From NCBI GenBank assembly GCA_021325215.1, contig JAJPHO010000096.1, positions 46,738 through 110,737 on the forward strand: a DNA stretch of 64,000 nucleotides. Direction: 5' to 3'. Source of the stretch: Alphaproteobacteria bacterium (GTDB lineage Bacteria > Pseudomonadota > Alphaproteobacteria > Rhodospirillales > Magnetospirillaceae). Shown one piece after another: positions 20,260 to 27,836 of this stretch. The position numbers and the translations under genes are program-made. Numbering within the stretch: position 1 is the stretch's first letter; each line of letters starts with the position of its first letter. The notes under the pieces are model-generated. The model was not told the DNA's origin, did not search any database, and saw only the letters and a list, made by a program, of their open reading frames with translations.

Positions 20260-20976
20260 TCAGTCCGGGCAGCCGGTTGCGGCCGCCACGGCCCCGGACC
20301 GAACCTGTTCGTCGAACCGCTCGCGCAGGGTCTGAACGATCGGTTCAGGCACCGATTTCGATGCCGCCATCCAGATTTCCATCGGCGTGAGGGGCGCCCC
20401 GAGCCGCAGCTGGGCCGGGTCGTGCCCGGCCGCTTTCCAGGCGAACAGGGCGGAGCGGCCCGGGGCGAACCAGGCATCGTCATGGCCCTCGGCCAGCCGG
20501 CGGACCTCCAGCTCGATCGACCCCGCGACGTCGAGATTGGTGAGGCCCTGCGACAGCAGCAGCGCTTCGTTGGACGCGCCGGCCACCACCGCGATCAGAT
20601 TGAGGTTGCGCGCATCCTCCAGACTGTCGACGGCGGGGGTGGGGGCGCGGGTCACCATCACGAAGGGATCGCTGCACAGCTTGCCGATCCATTGGTAAAG
20701 CTCGTCCCGCTGCGGGGTGCGGACGATGGCGGCGACGATCAGCGGGGCGTTGGCCGCCTCGAAATTGATCCGCCGGATCGGCACCAGCTGGCGGCGGAAC
20801 GGGATGCCCAGCCCGGCCGTGATCGACCGGGCCAGCGTCAGGCCCGGTCCGGTCGGCTGTCCGTCCGCGAGATAGCTGAACGGGGGAATATCGCTATATT
20901 CGAGCGTCACCGGCTCCGCCGCGGCGCCCGCGGCGATCAAGGTTCGCAGGGCGGCGAGCGTCAGCAGAGAACGCAC
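20260..20976 (-). CDS. Periplasmic solute-binding protein (SBP_bac_3-like)
   Basis: 238 residues with a signal sequence (about 1-20, ending GAAAEP). The mature part starts VTLEYSDIPPFSYLADGQPTG, the opening of family 3 extracellular solute-binding domains, and continues with SLEDARNLNLIAVVAG and a second lobe. Such proteins either feed polar amino-acid ABC importers or act alone as sensors. No permease or ATPase genes adjoin it, so it is an orphan. It is 15 bases downstream of the small DUF3253-like gene and on the same strand. Confidence 0.7.
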   Translation of the reverse strand: MRSLLTLAALRTLIAAGAAAEPVTLEYSDIPPFSYLADGQPTGPGLTLARSITAGLGIPFRRQLVPIRRINFEAANAPLIVAAIVRTPQRDELYQWIGKLCSDPFVMVTRAPTPAVDSLEDARNLNLIAVVAGASNEALLLSQGLTNLDVAGSIELEVRRLAEGHDDAWFAPGRSALFAWKAAGHDPAQLRLGAPLTPMEIWMAASKSVPEPIVQTLRERFDEQVRSGAVAAATGCPD

Positions 20977-20991
20977 CGGCTGCCTCTTCCT

Positions 20992-21264
20992 TCAGGAGCC
21001 GGCTTTCCGGACCCGCACCACGCCTTTGACCTCGTCGAGCGGAACGGGCTTGCCCTTGCGCAGATATTCCAGCTCGCCGGCCTTGGCCAGCGAGGTGATC
21101 TGCTGCTTGAAGGCCTGCAGATAACGGCGCCAGGCATCCGGCGGGTCACCGGCCTTGGCGCGGGTCGCATAGAAATCCTGGGCCAGCTTCTGCGGGGCAA
21201 AGGACTCGCCGCTGGCGAGCGCGGAGCGCAGAAAGCTGCGGATCGGATCTTCTTCGTCGGCCAT
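20992..21264 (-). CDS. DUF3253-like small protein
   Basis: 90 residues, soluble, basic C-terminus. The layout SFAPQKLAQDF, then WRRYLQAFKQQITSLAKAGELEYLRKGKPV and KGVVRVRK resembles the DUF3253 winged-helix-like family (small proteins with a WR..., I..LA..G...RKGKPV pattern). The function is unknown; a nucleic-acid contact is possible from the fold type. It lies between uppP and the solute-binding protein on one strand. The identification is by remembered pattern and needs a profile search. Confidence 0.55.
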   Translation of the reverse strand: MADEEDPIRSFLRSALASGESFAPQKLAQDFYATRAKAGDPPDAWRRYLQAFKQQITSLAKAGELEYLRKGKPVPLDEVKGVVRVRKAGS

Positions 21265-21274
21265 TGGGTCCCCC

Positions 21275-22120
21275 TCAGGCGAAAGTGAAATACAGGAAGG
21301 CGGCGCCGCCGGCCAGCCAGCAATAGTAAGCGAAGGGATTGAGCGCTTCGAACTCGCCCTTGCCGAAATAGCGCATCAGGAAGGCGATGCTGCCGTAAGC
21401 GGTGATGCCCGCGACGACACCGGCGATGATCGAGGTCACGCCGAAGCTGGCGGCGGCTCCCGCATGCAGCAGCTTCGGCACTTCGAGCACGGCGGCGCCC
21501 AGGATCACCGGGGTGGCGATCAGGAACGAGAAATGCGCCGAGGCGCGATGGGTCAGGCCGGCGATAAGGCCACCCACCATCGTCGTGCCGGACCGCGAAA
21601 TGCCCGGGAAGAAGGCCAGGCACTGCCACAGGCCGATCGCCAGCGCGCCCTTCCAGGTCAGATGGGCCAGTTCCTTGCGGTCATTGGCGAGGGCGAAGCG
21701 CTTGCGCAGCTTCTCGCCATAGAACAGCACGAAGCCGTTGACGAACAGGAAGCCCGAGGCGGCCAGCGGATTGCCGAACAGATCCTTCAGCTTGTGCTCG
21801 AACACCACGCCCAGAACCACGGCGGGGATGGTGGCGACGATCACCTTGACCAGGATGCCGCGATTGATATCGCGCGTGGCGGACGGAGAGGCGATCAGCG
21901 AGCTGGCGATACCGATCCAGTCCTTGGCGAAATAGAGCAGCAGCGCAACCGCCGTGCCGACATGCAGCACCACCAGGAAGGGCAGATATTCCGGCGCCTT
22001 CTGGTCGAGCGGCAGATCGAGCAGGGCCGGCAGGATCACCGCATGGCCGAGGCTCGAAACCGGAAACAGTTCGGTGACGCCCTGAAGAATGGCGATCGCG
22101 ATGGCAAGCAAAAGGGGCAT
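21275..22120 (-). CDS. uppP: Undecaprenyl-diphosphatase UppP/BacA
   Basis: 281 residues from ATG at 22120, an integral membrane protein with about seven to eight helices. The active-site motifs are ILQGVTELFPVSSLGH (glutamate and serine of the first reentrant helix) and FFPGISRSGTTM (second motif with the arginine). It removes a phosphate from undecaprenyl diphosphate to recycle the lipid carrier for peptidoglycan and glycan export, and its overexpression gives bacitracin tolerance. The start shares one base with the stop of the upstream ACT gene (TAATG). The SSLGH variant in place of SSTGH marks a recognised subgroup. Confidence 0.92.
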   Translation of the reverse strand: MPLLLAIAIAILQGVTELFPVSSLGHAVILPALLDLPLDQKAPEYLPFLVVLHVGTAVALLLYFAKDWIGIASSLIASPSATRDINRGILVKVIVATIPAVVLGVVFEHKLKDLFGNPLAASGFLFVNGFVLFYGEKLRKRFALANDRKELAHLTWKGALAIGLWQCLAFFPGISRSGTTMVGGLIAGLTHRASAHFSFLIATPVILGAAVLEVPKLLHAGAAASFGVTSIIAGVVAGITAYGSIAFLMRYFGKGEFEALNPFAYYCWLAGGAAFLYFTFA

Positions 22121-22653
22121 TAGCGTTTTTCCTCGGTCCAGCTGCAGGTCAAGCCCAGTTCGCCGGCGGTGTTGGCCACCGCGGCGAGGCAAGCATTGAC
22201 CGAATTGGTCGGAATGTTGAGGGCGAAACGTGTGACATAGCGCCCGTTGCCGCTGCCCGGCAGGGTCTGGGCATCCATGCGGACGATATTGACCTTGAAG
22301 CCGGCGAACAGCTCGGCCAGGGCCGCCACCAGGCCGGGCCGGTCGCCGCCGCCCACCGACACCACATGGGTGATGTGGGCGCTCGGCGCGTGACCGGCGT
22401 CGAGGCCGAAGCCCTTGACCGAGATTTCCGCGCCGGCCAGTTCGGCCAGACGGGACAGATCATCCTTCAGGTCGGCGTCGCCGACATGGTCCGGAACACT
22501 GCAGATCGCGGTGAATTCGGCAGCGGTGCCGAGCACCGCGAAGCTGGCGTCTCCGAGATTGGCGCCCAGTTCGAACAGGCGGTTGGAAATGGCGGCGATC
22601 AGGCCGGCGCGGTCGGGACAGAAGATGGAGACGAGCAGAGTACGCATGATCAC
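22120..22653 (-). CDS. Double-ACT regulatory protein, GcvR-like
   Basis: 177 residues if it starts at the GTG at 22653, which overlaps the copD stop (GTGA); ATG at 22647 is an equally good start. Two ACT domains are visible: residues 4-85 beginning LLVSIFCPDRAGLIAAISN and residues 95-175 beginning HVVSVGGGDRPGLVAALAE. This is the architecture of GcvR, the glycine-binding accessory repressor of the glycine cleavage system, and of related standalone ACT proteins. No gcv genes are nearby, so its partner and ligand are open. It is embedded between uppP and copD in a tight operon. Confidence 0.75.
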   Translation of the reverse strand: MIMRTLLVSIFCPDRAGLIAAISNRLFELGANLGDASFAVLGTAAEFTAICSVPDHVGDADLKDDLSRLAELAGAEISVKGFGLDAGHAPSAHITHVVSVGGGDRPGLVAALAELFAGFKVNIVRMDAQTLPGSGNGRYVTRFALNIPTNSVNACLAAVANTAGELGLTCSWTEEKR

Positions 22654-24248
22654 GATTCCCGGTAGTCGAGCAACAGAAGGCCGATCATCACGAAGCAGAT
22701 CGGCCAGATCCAGCTGGCCATCCTGACCGGCCAGCCGCGGCCTCTGAGTTCGAGCCAGCGCGCCCAGCCGGCGAGAATGCCGCAGGCGCCCATCGGCAGA
22801 TGGTTCAGCTCGATCAGATAGCTTTGCTTCACATCGGTCAGGCTGTGGGTATGGGCCAGCAGCAGGGTTCCGCCCAGCACACAGAGGGCGGGGAACACCA
22901 TCTTAGCCCAATTCCGCGTCAGCCGTCCCGTTCGCACTGCCCATTCGAAGACGCCGAACGGCACCAGCAGCAGCATGACCAGGCGATGCTGCATGACTTC
23001 GGGGTCCATGAAACGGGTCCAGAACGGAATCGGCCCCAGAGGCCAGCTTTCCGGGTCCGAGCGGACGAACAGCATGGCGGCCAGCAGGAGGAACATCAGC
23101 GGCCAGTTGCGCGCCCACGGCGCGCGGCCGGTGCGCTCCAGCAGCGCCAGCGCCGCCAGGGTCAGCAGGAACAAGCCGGCCCAGTGGTGGTTGACCTCGG
23201 ACCAGGCCTTGTCGGCGTCGGAGGATTCGAAATTCGACGCCACCAGCTGGTCGGTGGGGATGGTCACCAGGTCGTGCGACGGGCCGACCAGGCGCGGCAC
23301 GGTCGGGGTCATGCGCTCGACGATCTCGTGGAACGACGCCAGCGAGGCAGGGTCGAGCGCCTGATCGGCGGCGGGCGGCTGGGTGGCCAGCGACGCGCCG
23401 ATGAACATCACGGCGATGCCGATGCCGATCTCTACTTCGGCGAAACGGCGCAGGCGGAACATATCCGGGTCATCATTGCTGCCGTGCGTGGTGAGCAGGT
23501 TCATCAGACCCATCGCCAGCAGCACGCCGAGCAGGAACAGCTTGGTCGTCATCATGGCGCCATAGGCGGTGCCGACGAAGGCGGCCCAGGAGCCGCTATA
23601 GCCGATACCCATGATCAGGGCGCCGATGGCCAGGATCGCCACCGCGCCCATCGACATCTGCGAAAAACGGGTGCCGACCATCGCCTTGCCGGCTGGACCG
23701 GTCACGCCGAGGCCGAGCAGCATGAAGGGAATGCCGCCGATCCAGATCGCCGCGCCCAGCTGGTGCAGCGCGTCGGCCGACATGTAGAACAGGCGTCCGT
23801 CGAGGCGGGCCGAGGCGTGGCTGGACATCAAGGCAGCGGCCAGCGCGGCGGCCGTGCTGCCCAGCAGCAGGATGGCGGCCAGCGGTCCGCGCAGGGTGCG
23901 CAGCCACAGCCAGGCGGTCAGTCCACCCACCACCGCCAGCGCGGTCCAGGCGATGAATTCGGCGCCCAGCGCTTCCCGCAGGCTCAGCCCCAGGGTCTGA
24001 TTGAGATTGACCAGATTGATGCCGACATCGAGCGCGCCGACCACCGCCAGCAGCAGGCCGGCGCGGCCGGCCCAGAGCTTGCTCTTGTCCAGCAATTGCG
24101 CGCCCGCGCCGTCCGGCAAGGCGGGCGCCAGCGGACGGGCCAGCAGCAGAAGGAAAGCCAGGCCGCCGATCAGCAGCGACTGGGCCGCCAATTGGCAGCC
24201 TCGCAGCAGCATGGTGATGAAAGCGGCGAGATCGGCGGGAAGGGTCAT
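22650..24248 (-). CDS. copD: CopD-family copper resistance/transport membrane protein
   Basis: 532 residues, very hydrophobic, with about 12-14 predicted membrane segments. The N-terminal 300 residues hold the CopD domain, including ALHQLGAAIWIGGIPF and TTKLFLLGVLLAMGLMN, where the histidine of the HxxxAxxWxG pattern is conserved. The C-terminal part, with LMFLLLAAMLFVRSDPESWPLGPIPFW, is a further membrane domain. CopD works with periplasmic CopC in copper uptake or redistribution. The start overlaps the copC stop by four bases, confirming a copC-copD unit. Confidence 0.85.
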   Translation of the reverse strand: MTLPADLAAFITMLLRGCQLAAQSLLIGGLAFLLLLARPLAPALPDGAGAQLLDKSKLWAGRAGLLLAVVGALDVGINLVNLNQTLGLSLREALGAEFIAWTALAVVGGLTAWLWLRTLRGPLAAILLLGSTAAALAAALMSSHASARLDGRLFYMSADALHQLGAAIWIGGIPFMLLGLGVTGPAGKAMVGTRFSQMSMGAVAILAIGALIMGIGYSGSWAAFVGTAYGAMMTTKLFLLGVLLAMGLMNLLTTHGSNDDPDMFRLRRFAEVEIGIGIAVMFIGASLATQPPAADQALDPASLASFHEIVERMTPTVPRLVGPSHDLVTIPTDQLVASNFESSDADKAWSEVNHHWAGLFLLTLAALALLERTGRAPWARNWPLMFLLLAAMLFVRSDPESWPLGPIPFWTRFMDPEVMQHRLVMLLLVPFGVFEWAVRTGRLTRNWAKMVFPALCVLGGTLLLAHTHSLTDVKQSYLIELNHLPMGACGILAGWARWLELRGRGWPVRMASWIWPICFVMIGLLLLDYRES

Positions 24249-24589
24249 GGCGCTGGCAATACCAGGGGCTGGTCGCCGCGCGAAATATGGCCGTCGACCG
24301 ACAGCACTTCCCAGCGCAGGACATAGGAACCCGGCTCGATGCCATTGAGATGGCCCTTGAGCGTGGCCTGGTCTTCACCGGCCTGGCAGTCGATCTTGGC
24401 GACTTCGCTGCCGTCGGACTTGAGCACGGTGATGCGCGAGCGGGCGGCGTCGACGCGGCCGTTATAGCGCAGGATCACGTCCTGGCCCTCGACCTTGGAG
24501 GACAGCAGCAGCGCATGGGCCTGGGCCGCGCCGCCAAGGATGGCCGCGGCGACGGCAAAGCCGGCGAACAGACGAGCGAGTTTTGACAT
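24245..24589 (-). CDS. copC: Periplasmic copper-binding protein CopC
   Basis: 114 residues from ATG at 24589; the frame is open upstream but that part is in the next gene. A signal peptide is cut after AAQA to leave an N-terminal histidine (HALLLSS), the usual first copper ligand of CopC. The second ligand site is near the end in VDGHISRGD. The mature domain is about 90-95 residues, a small beta-sandwich. It delivers or buffers copper for CopD, with which it overlaps. An A/T-rich gap of 38 bases separates it from the TMEM175-like gene upstream. Confidence 0.85.
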   Translation of the reverse strand: MSKLARLFAGFAVAAAILGGAAQAHALLLSSKVEGQDVILRYNGRVDAARSRITVLKSDGSEVAKIDCQAGEDQATLKGHLNGIEPGSYVLRWEVLSVDGHISRGDQPLVLPAP

Positions 24590-24627
24590 TTGGGGGGATC
24601 TCTCGAAAGCAGAAAAGCGGCGGGAGT

Positions 24628-25227
24628 TTAACGGTGCGTCATACGCCGCGCCAGAGGTAAGAACACGACGATCAGCCCCCAGGAACCCATGGCCCACTCG
24701 ACGGAAAGGCCGGCCAGGGCGATTGAAAGAAGGAAAATGGCGGGCGCGACGCAGGCGACGAGGAGCCAGCCCCGCATTTCCGCCGCGGTGGCGTGCGGCG
24801 CCAGCAGTCCGGGCCGCCATGCGGCGTAAGCCCACTGCGTCGCGCTCAGCAGACCGATTATGGCGATGGTTCCGGCATAGAGTGTCAACGGCCCCGCGCC
24901 GGGGTGGAAGCTGCCGATCAGACCGGTGGAAAAGGGCATCAGGCACACGGCGGCCAGCAAAGCCATATTGAGCTGATTGAGCCGGGTGTCGACCCGGTCC
25001 AGCAGCGAAAACAGGCGGTTGTGATTGCGCCAATAGATCGCGGCGACGATGAAGCTGATCAGGAAGGCCGAAATCTGCGGCCATAATCGGCCGAGCAGCT
25101 CTCCGGCAGGCAGATCGACGTCGCCGGGCAGCTTGATGTTGAAGGCGAGCAGAGTGGCCGCGATGGCGAAGATGCCGTCCGAATAGGCTTTGACCCGCGA
25201 AATTTCCAGAATGTTCCGCCGCTCCAT
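24628..25227 (-). CDS. TMEM175-type (DUF1211) potassium channel-like membrane protein
   Basis: 199 residues from ATG at 25227, which has a GGGGGA ribosome-binding site seven bases upstream; the longer open frame adds 45 residues without homology. Six hydrophobic helices are visible. The family signature near the first helix, RxxxFSD, appears as RVKAYSDGIFAIAATLLAFNI with Tyr for Phe. Bacterial members form tetrameric K+-permeable channels built from one six-helix repeat. It is on the same strand as copC and copD but 38 bases apart, so it may head that transcript. Confidence 0.82.
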   Translation of the reverse strand: MERRNILEISRVKAYSDGIFAIAATLLAFNIKLPGDVDLPAGELLGRLWPQISAFLISFIVAAIYWRNHNRLFSLLDRVDTRLNQLNMALLAAVCLMPFSTGLIGSFHPGAGPLTLYAGTIAIIGLLSATQWAYAAWRPGLLAPHATAAEMRGWLLVACVAPAIFLLSIALAGLSVEWAMGSWGLIVVFLPLARRMTHR

Positions 25228-25247
25228 CGATCCCCCGAAAACGAAAA

Positions 25248-25276
25248 TGGACGGCCCATCATAGACGGGCCGTCCA
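25248..25276. repeat. Hairpin 1 of a three-hairpin intergenic cluster
   Basis: Perfect 10-base arms TGGACGGCCC (25248-25257) and GGGCCGTCCA (25267-25276) around a 9-base loop. It sits just upstream of the TMEM175-like start, in what would be its 5' leader on the minus strand. There is no T-run on either side, so a classical intrinsic terminator is unlikely. Confidence 0.7.
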
Positions 25277-25279
25277 CAC

Positions 25280-25356
25280 GGGTGTGGTGATTCTTGAGTT
25301 CCTACGCGCTTTGACATTAGCGATTTTAGGAACTCAAGAATCTTTCGGCCACACCC
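25280..25356. repeat. Hairpin 2: long interrupted palindrome
   Basis: Outer arms GGGTGTGG (25280-25287) and CCACACCC (25349-25356), then inner 15-base perfect arms GATTCTTGAGTTCCT (25289-25303) and AGGAACTCAAGAATC (25328-25342), around a 24-base loop. The internal bulge is one base on the left and six on the right. The outer left arm also pairs with CCACAC at 25274-25279, so hairpins 1 and 2 compete at their junction. Confidence 0.75.
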
Positions 25357-25373
25357 TTTCAAGCAATAACGGT

Positions 25374-25445
25374 GGTGTCCTGGATCGATCGCGAAGTTCG
25401 GCAGGCGAATGATCGAAACGATGCGAACTTCGCGATCGGGACACC
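25374..25445. repeat. Hairpin 3: long interrupted palindrome beside the pirin stop
   Basis: Outer arms GGTGTCC (25374-25380) and GGACACC (25439-25445), inner 14-base arms GATCGCGAAGTTCG (25387-25400) and CGAACTTCGCGATC (25424-25437), loop 23 bases. The geometry (7-8 bp outer arm, internal bulge, 14-15 bp inner arm, 23-24 base loop) is the same as hairpin 2 although the sequences differ. It begins five bases beyond the pirin stop codon. Confidence 0.75.
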
Positions 25446-25449
25446 AGCG

Positions 25450-26151
25450 TCAGGCGAGATCGAACAGCAGGAATTCGGTGTCCTGTTTTGCCGTCACCGT
25501 CAGCTTGGCGACATCCTCGATCTGGGCGCCGTCGCCGCTTTTGAGTACGGTGCCGTTGACGTCGATTTCGCCATCGACCACCTGGACCCAGGCGCCGCGG
25601 CCCGAGGCCAGTTCGTGGGTGACCGTCTTGCCGGCATCGAGCAGGCTGCCATAGATCAGCGCGTCCTGATTGATGCGCAGGCTTCCTTCACGGTCTTCCG
25701 GGCCGACCAGCAGGCGCAGGGCGTTCTTCTTGTCGGCGTCCGGGATCGCGATCTGGCCATAGCGCGGCTGATGCCCGGCCTTGTTCGGGATGATCCAGAT
25801 CTGCAGGAAGCGGGTCTTGGCGTCGATCAGATCGTTGAACTCGCTGTGGCGCACGCCGGTCCCGGCCGACATGGCCTGGATGTCGCCGGGACGGATCACG
25901 CCGTCGGCGCCGGTGGTGTCGCGATGGGCCAGCGCGCCCTCGACCACATAGGAGATGATTTCCATGTCGCGGTGCGGATGGGTCGGAAAACCGCTGGCCG
26001 GGTCGATGCGGTCTTCATTGATGACGCGCAAGGACCGGAAACCCATATGCGCCTCGTCGTAATAATGGCCGAACGAGAAGCTGTGGTGCGAGTCCAGCCA
26101 GCCATGGCGGGCATGGCCGCGGGCTTCGGAGGGACGAACCTGGATGGTCAT
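25450..26151 (-). CDS. Pirin-family protein (possible quercetinase)
   Basis: 233 residues from ATG at 26151, which has an AGGAG site. This bicupin has the complete pirin iron site: H58 and H60 in THPHRDME, H102 and E104 in GVRHSEFN. Bacterial pirins include quercetin 2,3-dioxygenases and redox-sensing regulators; which applies is not clear from sequence. It is divergent from a LysR-type regulator gene at 26368, the common arrangement for a regulated pirin. The 216-base gap between them contains the palindromic repeat at 26210-26253. Confidence 0.9.
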   Translation of the reverse strand: MTIQVRPSEARGHARHGWLDSHHSFSFGHYYDEAHMGFRSLRVINEDRIDPASGFPTHPHRDMEIISYVVEGALAHRDTTGADGVIRPGDIQAMSAGTGVRHSEFNDLIDAKTRFLQIWIIPNKAGHQPRYGQIAIPDADKKNALRLLVGPEDREGSLRINQDALIYGSLLDAGKTVTHELASGRGAWVQVVDGEIDVNGTVLKSGDGAQIEDVAKLTVTAKQDTEFLLFDLA

Positions 26152-26209
26152 TTTATGGCTCCTTTCGAGAGGGAGCGCGACAAAGTCGTGCTCGGACGAA
26201 CGTAGTGAG

Positions 26210-26253
26210 GACCCCGGGGGTGCGGGGTAGGCTACCCCGCCGCACGTGCGGCG
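26210..26253. repeat. REP-like palindromic repeat, copy 1
   Basis: The core reads GACCCCGGGGG followed by the near-perfect palindrome GCGGGGTAG-G-CTACCCCGC (26222-26240), then a second palindrome CGCACGTGCG (26241-26250). The same GACCCCG-(A/G)-GGG plus palindrome core is found at 38741-38772, followed there by a different second hairpin. Both are intergenic. This is the modular look of a dispersed extragenic palindromic family. Confidence 0.65.
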
Positions 26254-26367
26254 CATTAATGGGCTGCACGTAACCGTGTCGTCGTTGGAGCAGAAGATAG
26301 TCCTGGCACTGATTAGCAACAATATGGCTATATCGTATAAGTCTGTTGCATATATGTGGACAATTCC

Positions 26368-27279
26368 ATGGATCGCCTCGCCGCCCTCGAAGCCTTCGCC
26401 CGTGTCGCCGAAACCGGCTCCTTCTCGGCTGCCGCCCGCGGGCTGAACCTTTCCAAATCGCTGATCAGCCGTCAGGTCTCGGCGCTGGAGGCCGAACTCG
26501 GCGCCCGGCTGATCTCGCGCACCACCCGATCCTTGACCCTGACCGAGGCCGGGCGCGGCTATTACGAGCAGGTGACGCGCATCCTGGCCCAGATGGAGGA
26601 GGCGGACCTGTCGGTCAGCCAGCTCCAGGCGACGCCGCGCGGGCGGCTGCGCATCAATGCGCCGATGAGTTTTTCCCTGCTGCGCCTGGCGCCGGCTTTG
26701 CCGGACTTTCTGGCGCTCTATCCCGAAATCGAGGTCGACATGGTGATGAACGACCGCCGCGTCGATCTGATGGAAGAAGGGTTCGACCTCGCCATCCGCA
26801 TAGGGCGGCTGGCCGATTCCAGCCTGGTGGCCCGCAAATTGGGGCCGATGCAGCGCCTCATCGTGGCCAGTCCGGCTTATCTGGCCGAGCACGGCACGCC
26901 GAAGATGCCCGCCGATCTGCGCCGCCATGCCTGCCTCTGCTACAGCAATGCCGACACCATCGACGAATGGCGCTTCTGCGAGCCCGATGGACGGCCCATT
27001 TCGATCGAAGTGAAGGGCAGGGTGCGCGCCAATAACGGCGACCTGCTGCGCATTGCCGCCCTGCGCGGATTGGGGTTCGTCGATTTGCCGAATTTTCTGG
27101 TCGCCGCCGATATCGACTCCGGGGCCCTGGTGCCGGTGCTCCAGGACTATATCCGGCAGGATGGAGGGGTGTATGCGGTCTACCCGCATGCGCGCTATTT
27201 GCCGCCGAAAATCAGGGTGTTCATCGACTTTCTGGCAGAGCGCTGGGGAGGGGCCGAATGGCCTGATATCGTGCCGTAA
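26368..27279 (+). CDS. LysR-family transcriptional regulator
   Basis: 303 residues from ATG at 26368 (MDRLAALEAFARVAETGSF); a GTG at 26356 in frame would add four residues. The N-terminal winged helix shows SAAARGLNLSKSLISRQVSALEAELG, and the rest is the two-lobed effector domain with FPKM-type features such as RKLGPMQRLIVASPAYL. This sequence style is that of the AaeR/PecT-like LysR group. It is divergent from the pirin gene and probably controls it. A GC-rich palindrome in the shared promoter region belongs to a repeat family and need not be the operator. Confidence 0.88.
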   Translation: MDRLAALEAFARVAETGSFSAAARGLNLSKSLISRQVSALEAELGARLISRTTRSLTLTEAGRGYYEQVTRILAQMEEADLSVSQLQATPRGRLRINAPMSFSLLRLAPALPDFLALYPEIEVDMVMNDRRVDLMEEGFDLAIRIGRLADSSLVARKLGPMQRLIVASPAYLAEHGTPKMPADLRRHACLCYSNADTIDEWRFCEPDGRPISIEVKGRVRANNGDLLRIAALRGLGFVDLPNFLVAADIDSGALVPVLQDYIRQDGGVYAVYPHARYLPPKIRVFIDFLAERWGGAEWPDIVP

Positions 27280-27413
27280 ATCGGACTCGAAAAAACTTAA
27301 AAACCCCTTAACCACCTTATACGGAGTCGGTCGCTAAATCAGGCGCACTTTTCTTGGACTCACGCCCTTCGACGGAGTAAGTTAACGCGTGGAGCACTGG
27401 AAGGTTTTTGTCC

Positions 27414-27836
27414 ATGGCCAGCGAGCCGAGAGTTGCACCTGCATCTCCGGCCGGCGCGTCTTCCTCCGTAAAAAAGGGATGGGGAGGCGGTGCCGGTCGC
27501 AACCCCTCCGTCGAGAGCTACGACGGTGAAGGGTTCACCACGTCTTTCGGCGTACAGCCGGGATGGCGGCCGACCTATGACGACCGCCATGGCCAGGGCT
27601 ATTTCTTCTTCGGCCAATATCCCCGCAAGGAAGAGCCGGAAAAGCATCCCTTCACGCCGCTGATGGCTTTGTTCGCCGCGTCCTTCCCGGCCATCTCGCC
27701 GGTCAGCGACGTGCGCGGCGCGGCGCCGGTCTTCATCGCCGATCTGATGCGCGGCATCGGCATCTATGATTTCAATCTGCGCGCCATCGCCGGCACCCTG
27801 GCGCCCCAGGGCGCGGTTCTCAACCGCTACGGCTGA
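27414..27836 (+). CDS. Hypothetical protein
   Basis: 140 residues from ATG at 27414, with a TTG two codons earlier. I do not recognise it. The first 35 residues are low-complexity (Ala, Ser, Gly; KKGWGGGAG). The middle has YDDRHGQGYFFFGQYPRKEE, and a weakly hydrophobic stretch FTPLMALFAASFPAISPVS follows. It ends IRAIAGTLAP-like and overlaps the LysR gene tail by ten bases in convergent orientation. No signal peptide is evident. Codon usage is like the neighbours, which supports a real gene. The 134 bases between the upstream LysR and this gene hold nothing I can name. Confidence 0.5.
   Translation: MASEPRVAPASPAGASSSVKKGWGGGAGRNPSVESYDGEGFTTSFGVQPGWRPTYDDRHGQGYFFFGQYPRKEEPEKHPFTPLMALFAASFPAISPVSDVRGAAPVFIADLMRGIGIYDFNLRAIAGTLAPQGAVLNRYG

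Noticed and set aside
25280..25445. Integron attC sites or CRISPR repeats in the hairpin cluster
   Set aside because: No GTTRRRY/RYYYAAC core pairs, no integrase and no regular direct repeats; the two long hairpins share shape but not sequence.
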